DNA of 64,000 nucleotides from Lineus longissimus (GCF_910592395.1 NC_088308.1:15021501-15085500), one strand, 5' to 3'; shown: positions 44,016 to 54,772, counted from the stretch's first letter. A program made the numbers and translations. Notes: a model not told the origin generated them from the sequence alone.

Positions 44016-45264
44016 ATTATGGGGAGGAAAGCTAACTTTTCAGATGCGGAAAAAATCCGCCGAAGCTCGGAAAATGTTACTAGTGGGGAAGTTTTCATCA
44101 AATGTTTCATCGTGGCTTGAAATAACAGATGACGTAAATAGTCGAAATCCGCATGTTGTGCGAGAAATGGCCGGCCTTCGGAAAAAGTGGCAAAGTCTGA
44201 CATCAAATATGAAGGATGAATATAGGGAATACAAAAAAGCGCTGGGAAAGACAGGTTAGTAAATAACTAAATTTATTTCATCAAATACCTTTTCTATGCT
44301 AACTCTGTAGACTCTCGGTTTTTTTTAATCCTTTATGTACATACATACATAAAAACCTTCGGCAAATTACCCCGTACACCGCTCGGTTATGTCGTGAAAA
44401 TTAAAAAAAAAATACCCCTTAATGAATTGAACACATTTCATGCGAAAAATTAAAATGGTGCCACAGGAATAACAATCCATGACCAATTTCAAATTCATTT
44501 CAGGTGGTGGATCACCTCCTAAGAAACCGTCGATAATTTCACAGAAAGTTGCAGCGGTTATTGGGGAGGATGATCCATCTGTGCATGGTATAGATGGCGG
44601 CTTTGATAGCGGTGCACCAAAACCAAAAATCACCGTCACTACATCAGTTACTATCCCGAAGATTACCGACAGCGTTGCAACAAACGACAGGTAGTGTGCC
44701 CAACAATTTTACAAACCAACTAGTAGAATTCAATCAAACTTTAAAATTTAGCCGATCTGCTTGAAATTAGCCGCTAGCATTAGTAAAGTCAATACATTTT
44801 CTTTCAGTTCTTTCTGCGAGATTGAGGAAGAGAATGAAATTGAGTCTTGTCTTCAAGAATCCAAGATGCGGACACAAAAGCGATAAGCTTCATCATCCCT
44901 TGGTTGTGCTTCGGCAGCCCTCGCCAGTGCCTCAACTAAAATCGAAAGGTTAACGCAGCGTTCTGACGTGAGGTCGTTGTTGCCTAATCCGTGCCCACCA
45001 CTTCCCAAGGACACTGAAAAGGATAAAACCCAAAAGAATTCAGGAAATAAGGACGAGATGGTGGTACTGCAGAAAGAACTGCTTGCTTCTGAGAAGCAAA
45101 GATGTGCGCTCGAGATAGATAAGCTTAAACTTGAAAGGGAAAAATTGGTTCTAGAAATTGATTTGTTGAAAATGAAAACAAGTAAGATGGAGAAGGAGAT
45201 GAAAAAAGCAGTTTCTGTAAATTCATTTCAGGCAAAGGATGAAAACATATTTACACAGTTGTGA
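44016..45264 (+). pseudogene. Myb/SANT-like accessory gene of Harbinger-1, three exons
   Basis: Exon 1 44016-44256 starts MGRKANFSDAEK, then shifts frame into EARKMLLVGKFSSNVSS ... WLEITDDVNSRNP ... LRKKWQSL, a Myb/SANT-like trihelix, ending at a GTTAGTA donor. Exon 2 44503-44692 (acceptor TTTCAG) is GSPPKKPSIISQKVAAVIG and a Thr-rich linker. Exon 3 from about 44808 to 45264 ends in a coiled coil rich in LEIDKLKLEREKLVLEID heptads. An in-frame TAA at about 44884 and the exon 1 frameshift inactivate it. In this superfamily the protein binds the TIR region and carries the transposase to the nucleus. Confidence 0.75.
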
Positions 45265-45329
45265 ATATTCGTCCAAAACCGTTGAAAGCAAATAAATTGT
45301 GTAGTATGAGGATATAATAGATAGGTATT

Positions 45330-46332
45330 TGTTACACTTACTACTTGCCTTAGAAATGTTGCTGGACAATGTGATCTCTTGTAGCAGTTGCATTTACACC
45401 TGCAAATGGTACAATATTCTCTTCATCGTTCCCATCCTCATCGGGTTGTGGTTGATGTTTGATATCCTCCATGTCTGCTGGATCGAAATCTGGAAGAGCT
45501 CTGTCAATAGCAATGTTGTGCAACATTGCACATGCAGCAATTATTGTACAGGCTTTCTCCGGTGCATAACGCAGTTTTCCATGCAGACAGTGGAATCACC
45601 TTTTCCATTGACCGATGCCCCTTTCAACCAAACACCGTGTTTTCTTGTGAGACTGATTATATCGTCGTTGCCCGGGGGTGTTAGGGATCAAAAATGGCGT
45701 CATCAGCCAAGGCCGCAATGGATATCCACTGTCACCAAGGATGACCTCATCTCCTCCCCAACATCTCATGATATCGGTTACTGCGCTTTCTCGGAGCACA
45801 ACGGAGTCGTGGGTGCTCCCAGGCCATCTAGCCACAACATTGATGAACCTAAAATGTGCATCCAAAACAACCTGCACATTGATGGAATACCAGTTTTTCC
45901 TGTTTACATATCTCCACTCATGAAACAAAGGTCCTAGAATCCAAATATGGGTTCCATCCACCACATCGATAATTGAGGTGTGTCCTCTTGTCTCGGAAAT
46001 TTGATAATGTGTTTTAGAGAATGGTTTAGTGTGGTTGTAACCTCCGCGATCACTCGACTCATGGTTGGTTGGGAAATGTGGACGGTGTCACCAGTAACCT
46101 GTTGGAATGATCCCCAAGCGTAAAACCGAAGAGTCGCAAGCAACTTCAACTCAGGAGGGAGCGCGTAATTCCTCCTAGTTTTTGATTCTAGGTCATCCCT
46201 CACAAAATCAATCAATTGAAGAATTGTTTGCCGGTCAAACCGATATCGCTGGTACAATTCTAAGTCATTGTAAGCGTCCAGTGGATGGAGTCGATCTCGA
46301 AAAACCCTTTCCCTGCGAAATTGCACATTCAA
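45330..46332 (-). pseudogene. HARBI1-like DDE transposase of Harbinger-1
   Basis: N-terminal helical region (YRFDRQTILQLIDFVRDDLE, LKLLATLRFYAWGSFQQVTG, ISQPTMSRVI), then the DDE_4 nuclease: VDGTHIWI (first D), RWPGSTHDSVV, LGDSGYPL (second D) and VERGIGQWK (E). The C-terminus LRYAPEKACTIIAACAMLHN is standard and the stop is near 45348. Two lesions: a single-base loss around 45973 shifts frame just before the first catalytic Asp, and a TGA at about 45594 follows the catalytic Glu. Otherwise well preserved, so decay is recent or partly consensus error. Confidence 0.85.
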
Positions 46333-46639
46333 ATTTATGTTGCCAAGCCAACATCACCGCAGCCATCTCCGTCGAGCACCGTGCACAATATGAACAAGAA
46401 GAACAAGTCCACTTAGAGTTAAGACTGACCCAGAGGTGTCTCAAATCTAAGACTCGATTTGAGTGGTCCTCTTGACTTAAGTATGTTTATGAATATGACT
46501 TGTTTTAAGTAAGTACCCCACCTAAACTTAAGATGCATTTTGGGCGCCCCACTTTGACTTAATAGCTTTATGAATACGGGCCCGTTTAGGTGTGGTACTT
46601 ACTTAAAATAAGTCATATTCATAAATATGCTTAAGTAAG

Positions 46640-47330
46640 GTGGCCCACTCAAATCGAATCTTAGATTTGAGACACCTCCGGGGCAGTCTTAACTATAAGT
46701 GGACTGGTTCATTTTTAGCAGAGCGCACATTGGAGATGAGTTTGTTGATGTTGGCTTGGCGACATGAAATTGCACACAGGCGTGCAATTCGCAGGGAAAT
46801 GGTTTTTCGTGATTGCCTCCATCCCCTGGACTTCTAAAATGATTTATAATTATATCGGCGATATCGGTTTGATCGGCAAACATTATTCTTGTGAGGGATG
46901 ACCTCGAATCGGAAACTAGGAGGAATTACGCGCTGCCTCCTGAGTTAAAACTGCTTGCGACACTCGGGTTTACAATTTTTACGCTTGCGGATCATTCCAA
47001 CAGTTTATACTTGTGATACTCTCAACATTTCTCAACCAACCGCGAGTTGAGTAATTGCAGTGGTAAAAAATCTCACTGAACCAAATTTCTGAAACAAGAT
47101 GACACTCCTCAATTATCTGTTTTTATTATCAGATTATTCGATTTCACGGTGTTATCGGTGTGGTCGATCGAATGCATACATTATTTGGATTCTAGGATCT
47201 TCGTTTCATGAGTGGAGATATTATGAGACGTTGGGAAGGGGATAAGTCATCCTTAGGCGTATCCATTGCGGCCTTAGCTTATGACGCTATTTTTGAATCC
47301 TAACATTCCCAGGTAATGATGATACAATTG
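46640..47330 (+). pseudogene. Harbinger-2 transposase remnant
   Basis: Reads in several frames as a decayed copy of the Harbinger-1 transposase N-terminus to mid-catalytic region; many stops and indels. The equivalent of the VDGTH motif is lost. Confidence 0.7.
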
Positions 47331-47535
47331 TGTACAGAAAAATGATTTGTAATTTGTAATCAGTGAATGATAATAGAGAGATTCGGCTGTGTCGTTTCCG
47401 AGATCGAGATCGGGATAGATTGCGTCACGCCTGAGCCGTTCTCGATCTCGTTGTCGTAACGTCGTTTTTTCGGTTCAGCTTTGTCGGCGAGTTACGTTTT
47501 TTGCCGTTAGATGTCATACATGTCCAGATTTAAAA

Positions 47536-48605
47536 ATGGCAGCAGATTTGAACTTGAGAGATTTGGCCTTGTTGTCAGACGACGATGACCTTCTTGTTTA
47601 TAGTTTAGAAGATATGAAACCATCATCGTCAACCTTTGACCCAACTTACAATCATTTCAACATAAATCAGATAACAGATGAGCAAGCCAAGGTAATGTTT
47701 CGGTTTACGAAAGAGCAAATCACACAAATGGTCGTTGCTCTAGGTATCCCACCTGTGTACAAAGCAGCTGATAGATCTATCGTTACTGGTCATGACGGGA
47801 TGTGTATGCTGCTGCGACGTTTGGTTTATCCAAATAGACTTTGCGAGTTAGAAATATAGTTTGGAAGCCCAAAAGTGTTTTGTCCGCAATAATCACAACA
47901 GTCCTTGACGATGTCTATTCGCGCTTTAGAACGAAGTTCACAGACCTGGATGCCCATCCATGGATGACCATAGCCACCATTCATCACTCCGCCGATGCTG
48001 TCCACGAGAAGAGAGCTGCTCTTAGGAATTGTTGGGGGGTTCATCGATGGTACACCCAGGCTGATTTGCCGACCAACAGTCAACCAAAGGCTATGCTTTA
48101 GTGGACATAAAAGGGTACACTGTCTTAAGTTCCAATCCGTTGTGGCTCCCAATGGTCTCATTGTTAATCTTTACGGCCCTGTTGAGGGACGTAGACATGA
48201 TTCAGGCATGCTGAGAATGAGCAACCTATTGCCGGAGTTGGTTAGGGTCAACTACAGGTTGATTGATAACACACCTATGTGTCTCTATGGGGATCCGGCT
48301 TATCCCATCTGGGATCAGCTTCTAGCACCATTCAGGGGTGCCGTTGTGACTGACGAGCAAAGGGCTTTCAACAAAAGCATAAGTGCCGTATGTGAATGTG
48401 TGGAATGGCAATTTGGAAAAATTGTGTCGAACTTCGCTTTCTTGGACTTCAAAAAAACTTGAAATTGTACCTCCAGCCTGTTGGCAAATTGTACATTGTA
48501 GGGGCTTTGTTTTCAAATTGCCACACCTGTCTGAATGGCTCGGTCACAAGCACGTATTTCAGTGTTGACCCACCAGCACTGGAAGACTACTTGGCCTTGC
48601 AATAG
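47536..48605 (+). pseudogene. Harbinger-3 transposase (HARBI1-like DDE_4)
   Basis: Starts MAADLNLRDLALLSDDDDLL in the AAAAATGGCAGC context. The N-terminal HTH-like region (FRFTKEQITQMVVALGIP, MCMLLRRLVYPNRLCELE) shifts frame at about 47855, continues SVLSAIITTVLDDVYSRF, shifts again at a G6 run near 48030, then gives GFIDGTPRLICRP (D), NGHKR-like SGHKRVHCLKFQSVVAPNG, LYGDPAYPIW (D) and VEWQFGKI (E). It shifts a third time at an A6 run near 48457 before the C-terminus (LVKLY-like GKLYIVGALFSNCHTCLNG ... YLALQ). The catalytic triad is intact. Two of three shifts are at homopolymers. Confidence 0.8.
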
Positions 48606-49538
48606 GGCTTTATTGAGGACAATCAATGTCTTAGTGACAAAAGAAGGTTAGTGAAGACGAAACCTTTAGGTCATCATCCTATAACCAGATGGCAGCACCC
48701 TACGGTGTAAGATATCAAAGTCAACATGTACATTTAGTCTTCCAGTGCTAGTTGGATCCACACTGAAATAGGTGCGAGTGACATGATAAGATGATAGAAG
48801 TTACTAGTACAGCAGAACCTCACCTTTAGTGGCCAGTGCACGCTCACTACGGATGTCCTTTCTATGGACAACTGTTCAATCGTTACCTATTCAATCGTTA
48901 GACTTGTCAATTATTAAGGATAGTACTTCTCATGTCTTCCTTAGGTGTGCTTATAGAGGTTCTATAGTTTATCCAAAGTCAAGTTAAGTCTCAACGCTGT
49001 TTCATGTTTTCCTCTTCGACTTCATTCAGTCTCTTCTATTGGACTGTTCTCTGTTGCACATGTCCTAGTTGAGTTTGAATAGTACCGTCACCTGGTGTTT
49101 CAGTTTTGCTTGAATTTCCAAGGTTGAACATGAAAGTACAGCATCAAATTTGTTTATGTCGAACAATATGAAAGTAACTCTAAAACATCTCATGTTAACA
49201 TTTATGTTTAATTTGAAAATAAACTTTTAACAACTTTCACAACAACTATATATTGTCAGATTACTGGTCCTAATAATATGCAATAGCAGATTATGACCAA
49301 AACAATTCCTGGCCAAGGCACAAAAGGTACAAGGCCAAATTACACAGAAAACAATGTGACAATACATGGTATTGAATGCATCAACATGGAAACTGAATGG
49401 TGTTGACCAGTATGAATACATCAAGATCAGAGCTAGGTCTTCTAACATGGAAGCTGTGTGGGTTTCACCAGTATGAATACATCAAGATCAGAGCTAGGTC
49501 TTCTAATACATGTATAAATACAGCAGTAGGACAATCAA
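48606..49538. other. Spacer between the convergent Harbinger-3 genes
   Basis: Non-coding. A TA-flanked CAGCAGAACCTCACCTTTAG at about 48814 looks like one TIR of a Tc1/mariner-type MITE (compare 59918). A ~66-bp direct duplication (AGTATGAATACATCAAGATC) lies at about 49377-49508. Confidence 0.5.
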
Positions 49539-50967
49539 TTATTTGTTTGCAAATTTTGTAAGTAGTTCCATTAGGGCCTGGCGCTCCTTCCTGTCCGCCT
49601 CCAACCTGCGCTCCTCAAGGGCAAGGCGCGTTTCCTCGTTCTTCACTTTTGCTTCCAAGTACGAGCTAACGTCAAACTTAGCTTTTTTAGTAGGTGTTGG
49701 TTCTTCTGAAAAGATTAATGATAAACAAATCAATGTCAGTATTTTAATTAAAACAAGACAGCTCAGTACAGGGACACACTAAGCACATGAGGCTACCACT
49801 ACCATACATTGTAGACTGTTGTTTCATCTATACATGCAATACTCATGGCGAAGCATTAGACTTTCAGACTAATATTGACTTACTATTCTTCCTCATTCCC
49901 TCCATTGCTCTCCTGTCTTCTCCTCATGTTCCCTTTTTTTTGCTTTCTTCAACCTTTTTGAGGTACTCTGACACTGAATTCCGGTCCGGTCTGGTTCATG
50001 ACTTGGCCACCAGGGGGCTAAAACTTAAAACATAAAAAGTGTGATATGTCTCTTGTTAATGATCCGTTTTCAATAAAAATTTTATGGTAGGTACTCCTAT
50101 CAAGGATACATCACATATCATACGTGTTTTTGATTTGACGTACTTTTCAAGGTCACAGAGGTCAAATGGTGTAAATTGGCCGTTAGGATGTAACGATGGC
50201 ACGTTTCTAAACTGCAATGACTATTGATCCCAAATTTGGTACACATGTACCCCTTGGTCAGGTGATCACAGGTACCGAAGTTTGGTGCGATCTGATTTGC
50301 CGTTTGGCCTCCAGGGAGGGGGCCAAATCCTAAATTCTTCAAAATGCCATTATTCCTAGTAATTACTTGCCCGATTGGCACCAATTTTATATCATAGGTA
50401 CATCTAATTCTAACAACCATTCAATGTGTCACCCGGGTCTTCTTTGAGTTGACCTACTTTTCAAGGTCACATAGGTCGAATGTACTGTAAATTGGCCATT
50501 TTGGGGAAATTGTAATTGCTTGGACCTACATCAAACATAACACTACATGACACAATACCATGCTCTTTATCCATCTTTCCTCCACATGAGGTGAGCACAA
50601 TGGCCCTGGCCATTTCATTCAAGGACGCCATGTCATCTCTTTTATAGTTGGCCAAAAGACCAGTCAACCTCTCCTTCAAGGACCGTTCGGATAGGGCATG
50701 GCATTCTGGACGTATCCTGGCAACAGCTCGATTTACATTATCCATGAGCGCAGTCCACTTTGCCGCATTCTCGAAGGGGTTCATGGCAACTACCTCTCGT
50801 AGGAAGATAATATCTATTGATGGCGTATATCGCAAGAATTTTTTCATGTTGTTGTCAGCTTTCTCTATGATGATTACTAATTCCGTAGATATATACTGTG
50901 TGACTAATCCTGGGATAGAGTGAAATAAGTTTACTTCCATGCCTAGCACTGGGCTATTATGGTACAT
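49539..50967 (-). pseudogene. SANT-like and coiled-coil accessory gene of Harbinger-3
   Basis: First exon within 50967-50621: FLREVVAMNPFENAAKWTAL, then NRAVARIRPECHALSERSLK and LLANYKRDDMASLNE, a SANT/Myb-like domain with the usual GLLANYKRDD end. The last exon 49733-49539 is a charged coiled coil (FDVSSYLEAKVKNEETRLAL, ERRLEADRKERQALMELL). Between them lies an intron plus the GGCTCACC-family copy, which begins at 50620 right after MASLNE, so the exon was cut by repeat insertion. Role as for other Harbinger accessory proteins. Confidence 0.7.
49960..50620 (+). repeat. GGCTCACC repeat, 5'-truncated copy inside Harbinger-3
   Basis: Starts at AGGTACTCTGACACTGAATT, includes CACCAGGGGGCTAAAA and the CTCCAGGGAGG empty site at about 50309, and ends at CACAATGGCCCTGGCCATTT. 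Nearly identical to 33311-34866 minus the TIR insertion. Confidence 0.85.
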
Positions 50968-51177
50968 ACATGTAGGCCTATGAATGGTGCAGTATAAGAG
51001 TAAAGATATGGGGATTCACAATGCATTGTTCCATTAGAATCCACCCTGGCCAGGACATAGGCCTTCGAAACGCATGGGGTCTATTGTCATATCTGCATTA
51101 GGGTAGCACACCTCCATGCCCTTGCTATGCTAGGCCTATCGTGTCTCAAAGGCAACTTCCAGACTCTAGTCTAGACA

Positions 51178-51365
51178 TACTAAATAGATGACTTCACACC
51201 AGGCGGAGGAAGTCACTGCTAGCCACAACAAACCTAAATATAGACACAACGAACAAAAGAACACATGGTATGCGACCATGCAGGCCTTTGTTTGCTGCTG
51301 GTTTGTTGTGGCTCCCAGTGGTTTCCTCTGCCTGGTACGGTGTGAAGGAATCTATACTAGTAGAC
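51178..51365. repeat. Hairpin (MITE-like) of ~185 bp
   Basis: Arms TACTAAATAGATGACTTCAC ... GCCACAACAAACC and its imperfect reverse complement (to 51365) around an ~80-bp loop. The two open frames covering it on opposite strands mirror each other. Confidence 0.6.
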
Positions 51366-52114
51366 CTACTCATTGAATAGCATGTATATGTAGGCAAAAT
51401 TTCATGGCAGCCTATTTACACTCAGCTCAGGCCTAACTACCACCAGCATCAAATTGCATGTTGTTATAATGACCGGAGTGCAGCAGGCCTAGGGCTACAT
51501 TACAATGCATGCATGTATGTGTAGCCTACATTACGCTGTAGACAGACAAAATGCAAAATTGCACTCTACTTTTCTCATCAAAATACAAAATAACTCATGA
51601 CTCATGAGTGATCGATACAAAATAACTCATGACTTTCAACCATTTCTGGTTCTATATATATTTGATAACATGCACCGCCTTCTAACTCACAAGTTCGGAT
51701 ATGGAATATAGTCGAGAATTAGACTGAAAAGCTAACTCGTTGCACACTTACGGGATACAGACGATTTATCTCGGACAGCGAGAACGACATAGGTGAAGTT
51801 TACGCATAGGTTGATGACGTCACAGCATAAATGCGTGACGCGGTACTTTTCTATCCCGATCTCGATTTCGGAAACGACGTAGCCGAATCTCTATAATATA
51901 ATTTATAGGCAGAAATCAACAAGAAATATGACACGAGTACCTGATGTGTCTTTTGAAGAACGAAGTGTTACACTCAAACTTGAGCACTCAACCTGGCTAA
52001 GTGGGGCGCTGAGTACGGTAGTTTTATGAATCCCATTTTAGGTGGGGAACTTTGGGAAGTTGACCACTTAGGGTTTCATGGCACTTAAGTTAAGAACTTT
52101 TACGAATATGGGTC

Positions 52115-52135
52115 GGCCCGTATTCATAAAGCTAC
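52115..52135. repeat. Fragment of a third Harbinger-1-type terminus
   Basis: GGCCCGTATTCATAAAGCTAC equals the Harbinger-1 right terminus, directly after the Harbinger-2 end and cut by the TTAA of the Kolobok-like element. Confidence 0.7.
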
Positions 52136-52375
52136 TTAAAGGCCATATATCAAGGTTTGAAAACATGCTTGATACTCATGAAATATGTTGAGGGTTAAAA
52201 AAACAAGATCCCAGACATTAAAAAAAATTCTAATAATAAAGTCATTATTTAGTTATTTCAATTTTCAATTTTAAACTATTTGAATTTCCCACCACACACA
52301 ACTTTAGATTAGTTCCACATGTGGCCGCTAGGGATTTTTTGATGACGTAGATCAGGTCAGTCAGAACAAAGCAAG

Positions 52376-52747
52376 ATGGCTTCCGCATACAGTTCAGAGA
52401 GTGAGAGCAGTGAATTTGAGGATGTTTTGGTCGATACAGAAGGATATCTAAACGTTGAGCCGTACATGTTCGAGCCATTAATATCACTAGATCATAATGA
52501 GAGTGATCATTCGGACGAAAGTGATTAGAATTTGTGGTTAATCAATTTGCATGGCAGACCTGCCGATATAGCAAAGAAGACATTGATAGACGGTTGCAGA
52601 TGCATAACATGTATGATTTTTGAACAGACTAATGTTGCACAATATTGTTTCGCCTCGTCAGTGTTGTATCGCCAGTTATGTCATGACGCTGAACTACTAT
52701 TGAAAAGTGACGGTATTATGCACAATCATCTTGACGTGACGATATAA
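52376..52747 (+). pseudogene. Acidic EPYMFEP-type transposon accessory frame
   Basis: MASAYSSESESSEFED start in an AAGATGGC context, then EPYMFEP, then an acidic DHNESDHSDESD ended by TAG at 52526-52528. The same frame continues with a Cys-containing segment (DGCRCITCMIFEQTNVAQYC). From memory, short acidic (E/V)xPYxFEP proteins followed by a P2X7-tail-like Cys domain are common in aquatic invertebrate genomes near DNA transposons. Function unknown; the association is inference. Confidence 0.4.
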
Positions 52748-52922
52748 TGCCGTGCAACGTTAGATAGGCCTAGATGTCAGATGACAATAATCTGTCATTG
52801 ACAGTGGCTGTCACTGACACTGACCTGTGTCGCTGTCACCTTGCTATGGCTGGAACACAAGAAGACACTATGCGGTATCACAGGCCCCAATAGGGCCTAC
52901 ACATTATGTATAACAACCGACC

Positions 52923-53228
52923 TCAGCAGCCTCGGGCATTAAATGCAATTGACATGGTTGGAACAGCTGTTTTTAACAAGTGGCATTTAATATTCAGTTG
53001 AATGCAGATATCCGGCTTCATGTGATAATCCGTATCGATAAAGTGATCACTGCAAAGTTTGGCCGAAGGCCCAGGCTTCCAACACTCCAAACGTTTGCAC
53101 TTCCGAATCCACAGCTTCCTCCTCTCTCGTTCAACTGGCTTTGGAAATTCATGAAAATGGGTCCCATCCGTCATTCGATTGTTCTTTGTGCTGGCCTTGA
53201 CACAATTCGGAGCCACACAATACACCAT
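52923..53228 (-). CDS. THAP zinc-finger domain protein, fragment
   Basis: Met at 53228; the THAP C2CH module is read as VYCVAPNCVKAS (Cys pair), FHEFPKPVERERRKLWIRKC (the conserved Phe-Pro and Trp), then KLCSDHF (Cys and His) and the DYH start of the tail. It is about 85 residues, the usual domain length. The expected downstream transposase is absent. THAP domains bind the TIRs of P-element- and Kolobok-type transposons. It lies minus strand inside the TTAA-flanked element. Confidence 0.85.
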   Translation of the reverse strand: MVYCVAPNCVKASTKNNRMTDGTHFHEFPKPVERERRKLWIRKCKRLECWKPGPSAKLCSDHFIDTDYHMKPDICIQLNIKCHLLKTAVPTMSIAFNARGC

Positions 53229-54192
53229 AGTGAATGAAACACATTACTTCCAGGTGTGCATAATTAATTAAGGCCCTCCTGCTTTTATGATTGCATGACA
53301 TGTACAGATGACCTGATCTACATCACAACTTTTGCTGAACCAGCCGCCTGGCTCTAACAAGCCAGTTGCTAGCCTGATCAGGTAATCAAGTTGTCAAACA
53401 CATAATTGGCTATATCTTCAAAATGGATGGAGCTAATTGCATTTGGTTTTCTGTATTGTATAAAGTGTTAGGTACACTTTTGAAATCGTCTTACAGCAGA
53501 AAATGGCAAAAAACCTTGATATATGACCTTTTAAAGGCCATATATGAATGATAAAATATTTCCTCGCTCTGTTTTACAGCCTGACGCAGTGACGGGGATG
53601 ATCAGCATCTGTTCTGTTCTGCGACCACATCAGTCACGGATATAGGAGCCTTGACCACGAGGAGCTGATGAGGCAAAGTCGTATAACCGTCTTAACCTTG
53701 ACATCGGTGCAGTGCTGAATTTGCCGTCCGAAAACAAACCAGTATAATATTCCAGCCGTATTTCGTTCTTTTCACTGTAATTCTTTTACTTCAAAAAGAC
53801 TGAATAAATAAACCTACTGTGGCAGTTAGTTTAAAAAGATATTATTGCATTTTATGTTTTTACTCTTAGTGCTGATCGGTCATACCCCTTGGGCCTGGCC
53901 GTAACCTTGCATACTGGTTGTCTCGATGCCGTATGCTATGACCATGTATATATCTACTGGACTGGTTTGTTGCACCATGTCGAAGGAATTTTATGTAGAG
54001 ATCAAGACACTTCCCTCACATCACAATCTACACCTCAAAAGAATGGTTGTAAAAATCCTTGCCATGATTCCCGGTTGCCCCTATGTTGTGACCATGCATG
54101 CATTAATGGCCTGGGATGTTGCAACCTACACTTCAAAGGAATGCGAAGTCTAAATCACATTTATTTTTTGTCCCCAGGTTGTGACTTTCCTA

Positions 54193-54772
54193 ACAGCAAT
54201 TGCAGACCATATCCCTGGTGATAGTGTTTTGTCATCTTAAAAATGAGCACCAGGACATAGCACCAAAAACCTGCCACTTAAGATCAGATCAGAAGTTACC
54301 TACGTGGTGCCAGTACCCACAAGTGCATGATTGACACCTAGATCATTTGAAGAAAAAATTGGCAGCAGAACCATGTGTGCATGGAGGGAGGTATTATAAT
54401 ATAAATACTGTGGAGACGCAATGTATTATTGGTCGTCCCAACATTGAGAGCTTTCATCCCCACCAGCCATATCAGATGGCCAACTGGTTTCCCTCACTCG
54501 ACCAGAAAACTCATCAAAAGATACGAAAGATGTTGAGATTCAGATTACATTTGCTTGTTGTCTGCTGGATTCTGACCATCCATATGCTGAGTTGTTGCAG
54601 TCCCAGAACCATCGCTAATTCTAGTATTTATGATGCCCCTACTGTCACAACCTAATTCAGCTGGTTATTCAGGGTTATTTGCCTCTGATTTATCTGGTTA
54701 TATCCTGGTGCAAACCTAATTTCTCAACATGACAAAATACTTTCACCAGGGATATGGTCTGCAATTTGCTGT
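54193..54772. repeat. Inverted repeat, ~35-bp arms
   Basis: CCTAACAGCAATTGCAGACC at about 54189-54225 pairs with GGTCTGCAATTTGCTGTTAG near 54756-54772, with CCTGGTGA/TCACCAGG continuing. It encloses about 530 bp without coding signal; likely a small DNA element nested in the Kolobok-like composite. Confidence 0.6.

Larger units (their letters stand above)
43780..46583 (+). mobile_element. Harbinger-1, autonomous-type PIF/Harbinger element
   Basis: Ends GGGCCCATATTCATAAAAGT (left) and, in reverse complement, GGGCCCGTATTCATAAAGCT (right). It contains the two convergent genes diagnostic of the superfamily: a Myb/SANT accessory gene on the plus strand and a HARBI1-like DDE transposase on the minus strand. 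The right GGGCCC is shared with an inverted second copy, so no clean TSD is visible. Both genes carry lesions. Confidence 0.85.
47375..51894 (+). mobile_element. Harbinger-3, different PIF/Harbinger family, 4,520 bp, TSD AAT
   Basis: TIRs of about 42 bp: left AGAGAGATTCGGCTGTGTCG, right (reverse complement) ATAGAGATTCGGCTACGTCG, both followed by TTTCCGA-ATCGAGATCGGGATAG. AAT at 47372-47374 and 51895-51897. It carries a transposase (plus) and a SANT/coiled-coil gene (minus), convergent. Inserted in Harbinger-2 and later hit by a GGCTCACC repeat. Confidence 0.85.
46578..52114 (-). mobile_element. Harbinger-2, inverted degraded copy, split by Harbinger-3
   Basis: Starts at the shared GGGCCC. 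46584-46690 is a reverse-complement match to 46434-46530 (GTGTCTCAAATCTAAGA, TTACTTAAAATAAGTC). 46690-47330 is a stop-ridden plus-strand transposase fragment (REMVFRDCLHPLDF; RRNYALPPEL equivalent). Its far end at 51898-52114 is the reverse complement of Harbinger-1's left end (TTCTTAACTTAAGTGCC; CATATTTCTTGTTGATTT). About 50 bp of the terminus present in Harbinger-1 is deleted at the junction. Much more decayed than Harbinger-1. Confidence 0.75.

Noticed and set aside
45329-45937. 202-aa plus-strand frame
   Set aside because: Antisense of the HARBI1-like transposase, which has the catalytic motifs in the minus frame.
53889-54655. Several ~75-110-aa plus-strand frames
   Set aside because: Overlapping frames with no domain, inside a Kolobok-like composite and an inverted repeat.
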